Assembly: GCF_014203015.1 (NCBI RefSeq)
Contig: NZ_JACHIB010000007.1
Span: 150,962 to 214,961 of the forward strand
Direction of reading: 5' to 3'
Length of the DNA stretch: 64,000 bases
Source: Castellaniella defragrans
GTDB taxonomy: Bacteria > Pseudomonadota > Gammaproteobacteria > Burkholderiales > Burkholderiaceae_B
Below are positions 46,290 through 54,055 of this stretch, in pieces. Position numbers and translations under genes: made by a program. Every line of letters begins with the position of its first letter. The stretch's first letter is position 1. The notes under the pieces are model-generated. The model saw only the letters and a program-made list of their open reading frames with translations. It made no database searches and was not told the DNA's origin.

Positions 46290-47347
46290 CCCCCACCGCT
46301 CCTTCCTCCCCCTTCCGGCGGCGCCTGCTGCGCGCCGCCCTGGCCACCGGCCTGCTGGGCGGTGCCGCCCCCCTGGCGGCGCGCGCGGCGGACCGGCGCC
46401 GCATCCTGATGATCACCTACCGCGGGCGCACCGAGGTCGAGGACGGCTTCCTGGAATACCTGCGGGCGCAGGGCCGGGAGCCGGACATCGTCCACCGCGA
46501 CGTCGGGCAGGACATCCGCCGGCTGCCGGCCATCCTGGACGAGATCCCCGGCCTGGCCCCCGACCTGATCTACACCTGGGGCACGCCGGTGACCCTGGGG
46601 GTGGCCGGCTCCTGGCGGCACCCCGATCCCTCCGGCAAGGTGGGCGGCATTCCCGTCGTCTTCGCCCTGGTGAGCGCGCCGGTGGCCGCCGGCATCGTGC
46701 CCTCGCTCACGCGGCAGGGGCGCGGCATCACCGGCGCGGTGCACGTGGTGCCCACCGAAACCCAGGTCAAGGCCATGGCGGCCTACCGGGAATTCGGCAA
46801 GGTCGGCCTGCTGTATTCGACCACCGAGCCCAATTCCCGGGCCATCGCCGCCGAAATGGACGCCCTGTGCGCCGCGACGCACCGCACGGCCATCCACCGC
46901 CACTTCCTGCTGGATGCGTCCGGACGCCCCAGCGCCGAGGGCCTGGAGCGGCTGGTCGGCGAATTGCGCGAGGAGGGCGCCGAATGGTTCTACCTGGTGC
47001 CCGACACCTTCCTGGGCACGGTCTACGACCGCGTGATTCCCGCCAGCATCGCGCACCGGCTGCCCACCTTCGGCGCCACCGAGCTGGCCGTGCGGCAGTA
47101 TTCGGCCCTGACCGGCCTGATCAGCCGCTACCGGTCCGTGGGGCGGCTGGCCGCCGTCCAGGCCGAGGCCATCCTGTACCAGGGCACGCCCGCCGGCGAG
47201 ATCCCGATCGAAACCCTGAAGCGTTTCGCCCTGCTGGTCAACCTGCACACGGCCAGGGCGCTGGGGGGCTTCTATCCGCCCATCGAAATGCTCAACTACG
47301 CCGACGTGATCAGCCGCGCTCCGCAACCGATGGGGCGCATCGGATGA
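46286..47347 (+). CDS. periplasmic binding protein, ABC_sub_bind family
   Basis: 353 residues. The N-terminal signal has a twin-arginine-like RRRLLRAALATGLLGG and a cleavage site near AARAA (about residue 33). The mature protein follows the TrpX-like ABC_sub_bind fold: ILMITYRGRTEVEDGF, TWGTPVTLGVAG, VGLLYSTTEPNSRA, LPTFGATE. No ABC permease or ATPase lies near, so it may present a ligand to the membrane sensors rather than to a transporter. It overlaps both neighbours (ATGA). Confidence 0.85.
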   Translation: MTPTAPSSPFRRRLLRAALATGLLGGAAPLAARAADRRRILMITYRGRTEVEDGFLEYLRAQGREPDIVHRDVGQDIRRLPAILDEIPGLAPDLIYTWGTPVTLGVAGSWRHPDPSGKVGGIPVVFALVSAPVAAGIVPSLTRQGRGITGAVHVVPTETQVKAMAAYREFGKVGLLYSTTEPNSRAIAAEMDALCAATHRTAIHRHFLLDASGRPSAEGLERLVGELREEGAEWFYLVPDTFLGTVYDRVIPASIAHRLPTFGATELAVRQYSALTGLISRYRSVGRLAAVQAEAILYQGTPAGEIPIETLKRFALLVNLHTARALGGFYPPIEMLNYADVISRAPQPMGRIG

Positions 47348-48111
47348 GCCCCGGCACGCTGGCCTGCCTGCGCTGGCGCCGCCTCGGCCCGGCGGACCGC
47401 GACCGCGTCCATGCCCTGCACCTGCGCGCGATCCAGGGCATGGGGCCCGACCAGGTGCGGCCCGAGCATCCCGAATTCTTCGGCGCCCTGCTGGACGGGG
47501 CGGGGCTGATCATCGGCGCCTGCGACCCGGACGGGGCGCTGGTGGCCTATGGCGTGCTGCAGCACGGCCCCGACCCGGGCACCCGGCCGGACCTCTGGCT
47601 GGACTGGCCCGCCGGCGCGCGCATCCAGAAGCTGGCCGGATCGTCGGTCGCCGCGGAATACCGCGGGCAGCGCCTGCAGCGCGCGCTGATCCGCCGCCGC
47701 GTCGCCCTGGCCGAGCCCGGCGCCCATCTCTACGCGACGGCGGCGCCGTCGAATCCGGCCAGCTGGCGCAGCCTGCTGCACGAAGGCTTCGAGATCCGGC
47801 GCCTGCGCAGGGTCTACGGGGATTCGCTGCGCTACCTGCTGGCCCGCCGCGCCGCCCCGCGGGCGGAACCGGCCGGGACGGTCGAAGCGTCCATGGCGGT
47901 CGAAGCGTCCATGGCGGTCAAGGCGTCTGGATCGGCTGGGACGACTGAAGCGGTCGAAGCGGTCGAAGCGGCGCCGGCCGCCCGGCCCGCCGTCCTGCCC
48001 CTGGACGGCGTGCCCCTGGACGAACAGGAGCGGCTGCTGGCGCAGGGCTGGCGTGGCCGCCTGCTGGCCGGGGCCGGCTGCGTCCTTGTGCCGCCGGAGG
48101 ACGCCGCGTGA
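47344..48111 (+). CDS. GNAT-family acetyltransferase-like protein
   Basis: 255 residues. The N-terminal 165 residues form a GNAT-like fold (LDWPAGARIQKLAGSSVAAEYRGQ, with a degenerate acetyl-CoA loop YRGQRLQ, then YATAAPSNPASWRSLLHEGF). A repeat-derived linker (VEASMA twice, then VEAVEA) leads to a short C-terminal tail. The substrate is unknown. It is coupled to its neighbours by 4-bp overlaps and is probably a metabolic or modifying part of the sensing operon. Confidence 0.75.
   Translation: MSPGTLACLRWRRLGPADRDRVHALHLRAIQGMGPDQVRPEHPEFFGALLDGAGLIIGACDPDGALVAYGVLQHGPDPGTRPDLWLDWPAGARIQKLAGSSVAAEYRGQRLQRALIRRRVALAEPGAHLYATAAPSNPASWRSLLHEGFEIRRLRRVYGDSLRYLLARRAAPRAEPAGTVEASMAVEASMAVKASGSAGTTEAVEAVEAAPAARPAVLPLDGVPLDEQERLLAQGWRGRLLAGAGCVLVPPEDAA
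47881..47916. repeat. 18-bp in-frame tandem repeat in the GNAT gene
   Basis: Two perfect copies of GTCGAAGCGTCCATGGCG, followed by degraded copies to about 47970, encode the VEASMA linker. The unit length keeps the frame, so copy changes would only lengthen or shorten the linker. Confidence 0.8.
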
Positions 48112-49235
48112 CCGCCGCCGTGCAGGCTGACGCGCCTTCGATGGAGATCGACCTGGGCCGCCTGGGCGAGAATTGGCGCACCGTGCGCGGCCGCTACACC
48201 GGCGCGGAACTGGGCGCCGTGGTCAAGTGCGACGCCTACGGCCTGGGCCTCGATCCCGTCGTCGCGGCCCTGTCGGCCCAGGGGTGCCGGCAGTACTGGA
48301 CCCTGGATTTCGACGAGGCCCGGCGCGCGCGCGCCCTGGCGCCCCAGGCCGAGATCTTCGTCCTCGACGGCCTGCGCGGTGCCCCGGCGCGGGCTTTCCG
48401 GGAGTGGCGCCTGATCCCCGTGCTGAACGATCCGGACGAGATCGCCCTGGCCGCCCGCGCCGCGCCGCTGACGGTGGCCATCGCCCTGGACACCGGCCTG
48501 GGGCGGCTGGGCCTGCGCCCCGAGGCCGTGCGGGCGCTGGCGGCGCGCGGACTGGACGGGCTGCGGGTGCGGGCCTGGGTCACCCAGCCCGCCAGCTTCA
48601 GCACGCCCGAAGGGCCCGAGAGCCAGGGGCTGTACGACCGCTTCCTGGATCTGACCGCGCCGCTGCCCCGCGCGGCCCGCAGCCTGGCGATCTCGGCGAG
48701 CGTGTTCGCGCGCCCCGAGCATCATCTGGACATGGCCCGCGTGGGCAGCGCCCTGTACGGCGTGGACACCACGCCCGGGCGCGCCCTGCCGCTGCGCCCC
48801 GTGGCCCGCCTGGACGCCCCGGTGCTGCAGGTCGCGGAACTGCCGGCCGGCGCCGGCATCGGCTACGACGGGCAATTCCGCTGTCCCCGTCCCATGCGCG
48901 TCGCCACCCTGGGCATCGGCTATGCCCATGGCCTGCCCTACGCCCTGATGAACCGGGGGGCGGTGCGTTTCGGCGCCCATGCCGCGCCCATCGTGGGCGG
49001 CATTTCGATGGGCCTGACCAGCGTGGACGTGACCGGGCTGCCACTCCATCTGGCGGTCCCGGGCGCGCGCGCCGAGATCTTCGGCGACCGGCAGCGGATC
49101 GAGGACCTGGCGGCCCAGGCGGGGCTGCCCGCCAACGCCCTGCTCAGCCTCGCCGCCGCCGTGTGCCGCAAGCGCTATCATGGCCTGCGTCCTGACCAGC
49201 CCCTTGCCTCCAGCCTGTCGGAAAGCCTGCCATGA
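48108..49235 (+). CDS. alanine racemase homologue
   Basis: 375 residues, fold-type III PLP enzyme. The PLP-binding Lys is K40 in AVVKCDAYGLG and the second catalytic Tyr is Y253 in GIGYDGQ; GIGYAHG, APIVGGISMGLTSVDVT and MARVGSALYG are conserved. The usual SMDM segment reads SMGL, so substrate range may differ from housekeeping Alr. It could make a D-amino acid or sense PLP-bound amino acids. The GTG start overlaps the GNAT stop (GTGA). Its location in a T3SS-linked sensing operon is unusual. Confidence 0.85.
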   Translation: MTAAVQADAPSMEIDLGRLGENWRTVRGRYTGAELGAVVKCDAYGLGLDPVVAALSAQGCRQYWTLDFDEARRARALAPQAEIFVLDGLRGAPARAFREWRLIPVLNDPDEIALAARAAPLTVAIALDTGLGRLGLRPEAVRALAARGLDGLRVRAWVTQPASFSTPEGPESQGLYDRFLDLTAPLPRAARSLAISASVFARPEHHLDMARVGSALYGVDTTPGRALPLRPVARLDAPVLQVAELPAGAGIGYDGQFRCPRPMRVATLGIGYAHGLPYALMNRGAVRFGAHAAPIVGGISMGLTSVDVTGLPLHLAVPGARAEIFGDRQRIEDLAAQAGLPANALLSLAAAVCRKRYHGLRPDQPLASSLSESLP

Positions 49236-49981
49236 GAACGCCCCTGTCCCTGATCCTGGCCCTGGCCAGCTGCGTCCTGGCCGCCGTGCTCGGTGCCACG
49301 CTGCTGACCGTGCGCATCGAGCAGCAGGCCATCGACCAGACCCGGCAGGCCCACGAGGAATACGTCCTGGGGAACCTGCGCAACACCATCGAGGCCACCC
49401 TGACGCTGGGGCTGAGCCTGGAGCAGAGCTCCAGCCTGCAGCGGCTGATCGAGCGGGAAAAGTCCGGCATGCCCGACATCCAGGACATCAGCATCCACGG
49501 CCCGGCGGGCCGCGTGCTCTACAGCACCGACCTGGGGCTGCTGGGTGCCGCCGTGCCGCCCGCCTGGGTGCGGGCGGACGGCTCGCGGGGCATCTGGTGC
49601 GCCGAGGACCAGAACGCCCGCAGCTGCGGCATCGGCCTGCGCGACGAGCTGGGCCGCAATGCCGGCGGCCTGGTGCTGGTGGCGCCGCATGCGGCGCAGG
49701 CCTACAGCCTGCAGGCCTGGCTCGCGCGGGGCCTGCCCACGCTCGCCCTGGCGGCGCTGGCCGTGCTGGTCTCGACCGCGGGAGCCTGCCTGCTGGCGCG
49801 CCGCCGCCTGCGGCCCTTCCTGCTGGCCGGCCGGCTGCTGCGCGACCCGGCGCCCGCCGGCGAACCGGGCGATTCCCTGGTCGAAGCCGCCCGGCAGGCC
49901 GGGGCGCGCCATCGGGCCAGCCAGCAGGCCCTGGACCGCCAGCTGCGGCAACTGAAGGATCTGGACCATGCCGAAGACTGA
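49232..49981 (+). CDS. two-helix membrane sensor protein
   Basis: 249 residues: a membrane helix near 7-26, a periplasmic domain about 30-165, a second helix about 170-190 and a short cytoplasmic tail with a coiled-coil-like end. The periplasmic core TLTLGLSLEQSSSLQRLIER plus PDIQDISIHGPAGRVLYST matches the N-terminal periplasmic part of the adjacent PP2C protein and the sensor-MFS protein. There is no catalytic domain; it may be a co-receptor. It overlaps both neighbours. Confidence 0.75.
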   Translation: MRTPLSLILALASCVLAAVLGATLLTVRIEQQAIDQTRQAHEEYVLGNLRNTIEATLTLGLSLEQSSSLQRLIEREKSGMPDIQDISIHGPAGRVLYSTDLGLLGAAVPPAWVRADGSRGIWCAEDQNARSCGIGLRDELGRNAGGLVLVAPHAAQAYSLQAWLARGLPTLALAALAVLVSTAGACLLARRRLRPFLLAGRLLRDPAPAGEPGDSLVEAARQAGARHRASQQALDRQLRQLKDLDHAED

Positions 49982-52799
49982 GCGTCCTTCCGTGCGTGCC
50001 TGGCTGCGCGATGCCGCGGGCGGCTTCCTCATCGTCCTGGTCGCGGCCAGCCTGGCCAGCGGGATCCTGCTCTGGCGCCTCCAGGATACCGTCGCGGCCG
50101 CCACGCAGGGGCAGTCGCGCGACCTCGCCGCCTCGGTGGGCCGGTCCCTGGGCCGGCAGTTCGTCCGCGCCGGCCAGCTGGGCATTCCGCTCGACGCGAT
50201 CCCGGCCATCGACCGCAGCCTGGACAACACCCTGGCGCACGTCCCCCAGCTGGCCGCCATCACCCTGACCGACGCCGGCGGCAAGGTCCTGGGCGCCGCG
50301 CAGCGCTCCCGGGCCGGCGCGCCGACGGCCGTGGCCACGGAACTGGCGGTCGGCGCGCAGCGGATCGGCACCCTCGAAGTCGCGGCGGCGCCGCCCGTCC
50401 TGCCCGGCTCGCATGCCGGCCTGCTCGCCGGCATGCTGCTGCTGATCCTGCCCCTGGCCCTGCTGGGCGGCCTGTGCACCGCCCTGCACGGGGCCCATCT
50501 CCGGCGCCACCGGCGCCGGCTGCGGGAGATGCTGCGGACCGCGCCCGAGGACCTGGTGCCGCCGGTGCCGGGCCCGCGTCCCGAATCGCGCGACATCCTG
50601 GGGCAGGCCTGGCACGCCCTGCAGACGACGGCGGCCCGGACCGCGCAGCGGCGCGCCGACCTGGCGCACCAGGCCGAGTCGCTGCTGGCCGTCGATTTCG
50701 ACGGCAGCATCCGGCCCCGGCTCGCGGCCCTGGGGATCCCGCTGGCCGCGCCGGCGCCCCGCACCCGCATCGTCCCGCCGGCGCGCGCGCGGCGGTTCTC
50801 GCTGCGCCTGCGCCTGACCCTGATCATCGCCCTGGGCTTCGCCCTGCTGATCGGCTCGCTGTCGGGCCTGCAGGCGCTGCGCGAGCATCTGCTGCGCCAG
50901 CAGGCGGCCAATCTCGGCCAGGAGGACCAGAGCGCCCTCTGGAAACAGTTCCTCTCGTCCCAGACCCTGCTCATCGCCGGCGAGCTGCAGGACCTGTCCG
51001 CCCGGCTGGAGGCGGCGGGCGGGACCGCCGGCGCCCCGCGCGACGGGCACACCGCCCTGGACCGCCTCGTCCTGGTCGATCCCAACCGCCAGGTGTACCC
51101 GCTCCAGGGCGCCGCGACCGATGCCGCGCTGCTCGACGCCGGCACCCTGGACGAAGTCCTGGCGGGGCGGCCGGCGCAGGGCCTGCGCAATCTGGACGAC
51201 GACCAGACCCTGGTGGTCGCGGCGCGGCCCGTGCGCATGCAGGGCGGCACCTGGGCGCTGATCGGCGCGCGCGCGCTGGACACGGCCCTGCAGCAGGTCG
51301 ATCCGGACGGGCTCGACGAGCAGTACAGCATCCATTTCCTGAATCCCAAGGGCCGCCTGGTGGCCAGCACCGGGCGGGCGGCGTGGACGCGCCTGGGGCT
51401 GGCGCCGCCCGTCGGGCGCACGCAGTACCGGACGCTGGAGGACGGCGGCCGGATCCTGCTGCTGACGGCCACGCCCGTGGCGAGCGTGTCGGGCAGCGCG
51501 GGCGGCCTGCTGCTCACCCTGAAGGACGTCACCGCCCTGATGAAGCCCAGCCTGACCCTGGGCCGGCTGGCGCTGCTGCTGGCCGCCGGCCTGGCCATCC
51601 TGGGGCTGGCGCTGATCCATCGCATCATCTGGCGCAGCTTCCGCCCGCTGCAGGATTCCCTCCAGACCCTGGACGAGCTCAGCGGCCCGCAGGACGACGC
51701 GCGCGGGCGGGCCGACGGCCGCCGGGACGAGATCGAGCAGCTCGGGCGCAGCATCGCCGCCTTGCGCCACAAGACCCTGCAGCTGGCGCGCGACCAGGCC
51801 CAGCAGGCGCGCATCCGCCGCCGCCAGGAGGCCGTCATGGCGGGCGAATTGCGCGCCCTGGCCGATTCCATGGACGCCGCCAGCCGCCAGGAAGTCCAGG
51901 CGCTGATCGACCGCCAGGCGGGCCCGGACGAGGACGGCGACGGCCTGCGGCGCCTCGCGGAGGTCATGGGCGACCTGCGCCACCGGCTGGTCGACCAGCA
52001 CCGGCGGCTGTCGGACATGGTGATCGAGCTGCGCGACGCCCTGATCACCAAGACCAAGCTGGCCGGGCTGCAGCAGGAACTGCAGATCGCCAGCGCCGTG
52101 CAGCTCAGCATCCTGCCGCGCTCCATGCCCGACGATCCGCGCATGGAGCTGGGCTGCCGGATCCTCCCGGCCCGCGAAGTGGGGGGCGATTTCTACGACT
52201 TCTACATGCTCGACGAGCACCATCTGGGATTCGTCATCGCCGACGTCTCGGGCAAGGGGATTCCCGCCGCCCTGTTCATGGCCATCTCGCGCACCCTGCT
52301 GAAATCCACGGCGCGCTTCGTCCGCCAGCCGGCCGCCTGCGTCCAGCGGCTGAACGCGCTGCTGGCTGCCGAGAACGAGCAGATGCTGTTCGTGACGCTG
52401 TTCTACGCCACGCTGGACCTGCGCACCGGCCGGCTGGACTACGTCAATGCCGGCCACCATGCGCCCTGGCTGATGAGCGCCGGGGGCGAGCTTTCCGCCG
52501 TGCCGCCGACCCATGGCATCGCCGTCGGCATCGAGGAAGACATGCCCTACGCGCAGAAGACGCTGTACCTGCAGCCGGGCGACCTGCTGTACCTGTACAC
52601 GGACGGCATCACCGAAGCCTTCGATCCGGCCGGCCAGGTCTTCGGCGACGACCGGCTGGCCGGCCTGCTGCGCGCGCAGTCCGCGGACGTGGCGCCGGAC
52701 GCGCTGATCGACGCCGTCATCGCCGACGTGCGCGCGTTCGAGCAGGGCACCGATCCCACCGACGACGTCACCAGCCTGTGCCTGCGCTACCGCGGCTGA
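49968..52799 (+). CDS. membrane PP2C/SpoIIE phosphatase (BtrU-like)
   Basis: 943 residues. TM1 is about 18-38; a small periplasmic module about 40-150 (LGIPLDAIPAI, then VPQLAAITLTDAGGKVLG) precedes TM2 near 150-172. After a cytoplasmic linker, TM3 (about 285-303), a large Cache-like periplasmic domain (about 305-520), TM4 (about 528-550), a HAMP/coiled-coil region, and a C-terminal SpoIIE-type PP2C domain (about 690-943) follow. Metal ligands are in EVGGDFYDF (E737, D741), ADVSGKGIPAALFMA and the C-terminal DDVT. By analogy with Bordetella BtrU and RsbU it dephosphorylates an anti-anti-sigma factor, freeing it to bind the kinase encoded next door. Confidence 0.9.
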   Translation: MPKTERPSVRAWLRDAAGGFLIVLVAASLASGILLWRLQDTVAAATQGQSRDLAASVGRSLGRQFVRAGQLGIPLDAIPAIDRSLDNTLAHVPQLAAITLTDAGGKVLGAAQRSRAGAPTAVATELAVGAQRIGTLEVAAAPPVLPGSHAGLLAGMLLLILPLALLGGLCTALHGAHLRRHRRRLREMLRTAPEDLVPPVPGPRPESRDILGQAWHALQTTAARTAQRRADLAHQAESLLAVDFDGSIRPRLAALGIPLAAPAPRTRIVPPARARRFSLRLRLTLIIALGFALLIGSLSGLQALREHLLRQQAANLGQEDQSALWKQFLSSQTLLIAGELQDLSARLEAAGGTAGAPRDGHTALDRLVLVDPNRQVYPLQGAATDAALLDAGTLDEVLAGRPAQGLRNLDDDQTLVVAARPVRMQGGTWALIGARALDTALQQVDPDGLDEQYSIHFLNPKGRLVASTGRAAWTRLGLAPPVGRTQYRTLEDGGRILLLTATPVASVSGSAGGLLLTLKDVTALMKPSLTLGRLALLLAAGLAILGLALIHRIIWRSFRPLQDSLQTLDELSGPQDDARGRADGRRDEIEQLGRSIAALRHKTLQLARDQAQQARIRRRQEAVMAGELRALADSMDAASRQEVQALIDRQAGPDEDGDGLRRLAEVMGDLRHRLVDQHRRLSDMVIELRDALITKTKLAGLQQELQIASAVQLSILPRSMPDDPRMELGCRILPAREVGGDFYDFYMLDEHHLGFVIADVSGKGIPAALFMAISRTLLKSTARFVRQPAACVQRLNALLAAENEQMLFVTLFYATLDLRTGRLDYVNAGHHAPWLMSAGGELSAVPPTHGIAVGIEEDMPYAQKTLYLQPGDLLYLYTDGITEAFDPAGQVFGDDRLAGLLRAQSADVAPDALIDAVIADVRAFEQGTDPTDDVTSLCLRYRG

Positions 52800-52812
52800 C
52801 GCGCCCCCGGCC

Positions 52813-53247
52813 TCAGCCGATCCGCATGCCCAGCGTGAGGCAGTTCCAGCCGTCCTGGCGGCGGTAGTCGAGCGTGTCCAGGTAATGCCGCATCAGCCGC
52901 ACGCCGTGGCCGCCGATGCCGCTTTCGTCCAGGCAGGCGACCAGGGGCGGCGGATCGCCGGCGGTGGGATCGTAGGGGCTGCCGTTGTCGCGCAGCTCCA
53001 GTTCGATGCGCCGCTCGTCCGAGCGGCAGGACACGGTGATGGCCGGCGCGCCCGCGGCCGCGGGTGCGGACGCGCCGAAGGCGTAGGACACCACGTTGGT
53101 GAGCGCCTCGTCCAGCGACAGGGTCAGGCCGAAGGCGGTGCGGGGCGGCCAGCCTTCGCGCTCGGCGAGGGCCTCGATCCATTGCAGCGCAAGCGGAACC
53201 GCGCTCAGGTCGGCGGGCAGGTCGAGCGTGTCTTGGCGGTCTGGCAT
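52813..53247 (-). CDS. anti-sigma serine kinase (BtrW/RsbW-like)
   Basis: 144 residues with a GHKL/HATPase_c_2 domain: N box SLDEALTNVVSYAF, G1-like DNGSPYDP and lid/G2 GIGGHGVRLMRHYLDTL. It would phosphorylate a STAS anti-anti-sigma protein or bind that protein or a sigma factor, in partner switching with the convergent PP2C. The start at 53247 has AGGGA upstream. No STAS gene occurs in the window. It follows the SecD-like lipoprotein gene by 22 bp on the same strand. Confidence 0.88.
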   Translation of the reverse strand: MPDRQDTLDLPADLSAVPLALQWIEALAEREGWPPRTAFGLTLSLDEALTNVVSYAFGASAPAAAGAPAITVSCRSDERRIELELRDNGSPYDPTAGDPPPLVACLDESGIGGHGVRLMRHYLDTLDYRRQDGWNCLTLGMRIG

Positions 53248-53269
53248 GGGATCCCTGGCGGTCGTGGAA

Positions 53270-53797
53270 TTACCGGGCGGCATCGCCCCGGATGCGGGCG
53301 GCGAGATCGGCGGCCGCCTCGGCCGTCGGGACCTCGAAGGCCAGGATGCCGCGGTCCAGCGGGCCGGCGATGCGGGGCGCGGCCACCAGTTCGCGGCCGA
53401 TGACCAGGGCCAGCAAGCCGCCGGCGTTTCCGCGGCTGACGGCGGCCAGCCTTTCGGCGCCGGCGGGCGTCAGGCGCAGGCCGACGAAATGCCCGCCCTG
53501 GCGGTCGGACAGGGCGGCGGCGTCGGTCAGATCCTCGCGCGCGAGGACCGGGCGGGCATGGAGATGGATCGCGCCTTCGGGCACCGGAACGGTGACCAGC
53601 TGGTCGCCGGGCGCCGACTGGGCGAGGTAGATGGCGACCGGCTCCACGACGCGAGGCGCGCCGGCCGGGCCGTCGGCCGTGGCGGCCGGCGCGTCCGGCG
53701 CCGGCCGCGGAGAAGCCGAGGGCAGGGTCTTGCACCCGGCCAGCGCCAGCAGGGCGGCCAGCAGGGCGGGAACGAAAGCGCGGGTAGACAGATGCAT
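53270..53797 (-). CDS. lipoprotein with SecD P1-like domain
   Basis: 175 residues. Signal peptide with lipobox LALAGC (Cys near 22), then a Pro/Ala linker and a domain of about 120 residues resembling the SecDF P1 head: HFVGLRLTPAGAERL, RGNAGGLLALVIGREL and AAPRIAGPLDRGILAFEVPTAEAAADLAARI. It is likely anchored in the outer or inner membrane facing the periplasm. Standalone SecD-P1-like lipoproteins are poorly characterised; its co-transcription with the anti-sigma kinase suggests a role in T3SS control or assembly. Confidence 0.72.
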   Translation of the reverse strand: MHLSTRAFVPALLAALLALAGCKTLPSASPRPAPDAPAATADGPAGAPRVVEPVAIYLAQSAPGDQLVTVPVPEGAIHLHARPVLAREDLTDAAALSDRQGGHFVGLRLTPAGAERLAAVSRGNAGGLLALVIGRELVAAPRIAGPLDRGILAFEVPTAEAAADLAARIRGDAAR

Positions 53798-53925
53798 GGT
53801 GGTGGGAGTGGTCCGGCGGAGTGGGAATCGGCCGCCGCGCGCAGATGCGCCCCCCTTGCGGGATCCCATGGCGGGGGGCCTGGCGCACAGCGGCCGATCG
53901 GCGCGCAACGGCGCCGCAACCGCAG

Positions 53926-53954
53926 ACTATACACACGGACCGCAGCCAAGCCAA
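53926..53954 (-). promoter_or_regulatory. predicted sigma-70 promoter for the lipoprotein-kinase pair
   Basis: On the minus strand, -35 TTGGCT, a 17-nt spacer and -10 TATAGT, about 125 bp before the lipoprotein start. It is divergent from the ECF-type motif at 53983, so basal and inducible promoters lie back to back. Confidence 0.5.
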
Positions 53955-53982
53955 TGCCCCCGCGGCCGCCCGCGCGATCGGT

Positions 53983-54008
53983 GGAACCTTGCGGCGGGCG
54001 AGGTTACT
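53983..54008 (+). promoter_or_regulatory. ECF-type promoter motif GGAACC-N14-GTTACT
   Basis: GGAACC (53983-53988), 14 nt, then GTTACT (54003-54008), 47 bp before the effector gene start. Both blocks and the spacing match the motif at 43934. The rest of the 258-bp spacer (53798-54055) is GC-rich without an ORF. Confidence 0.6.
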
Positions 54009-54055
54009 CACTGGCCAAGATGGCATGAGCCTTGGACGAAACGACGGAGAACGCG

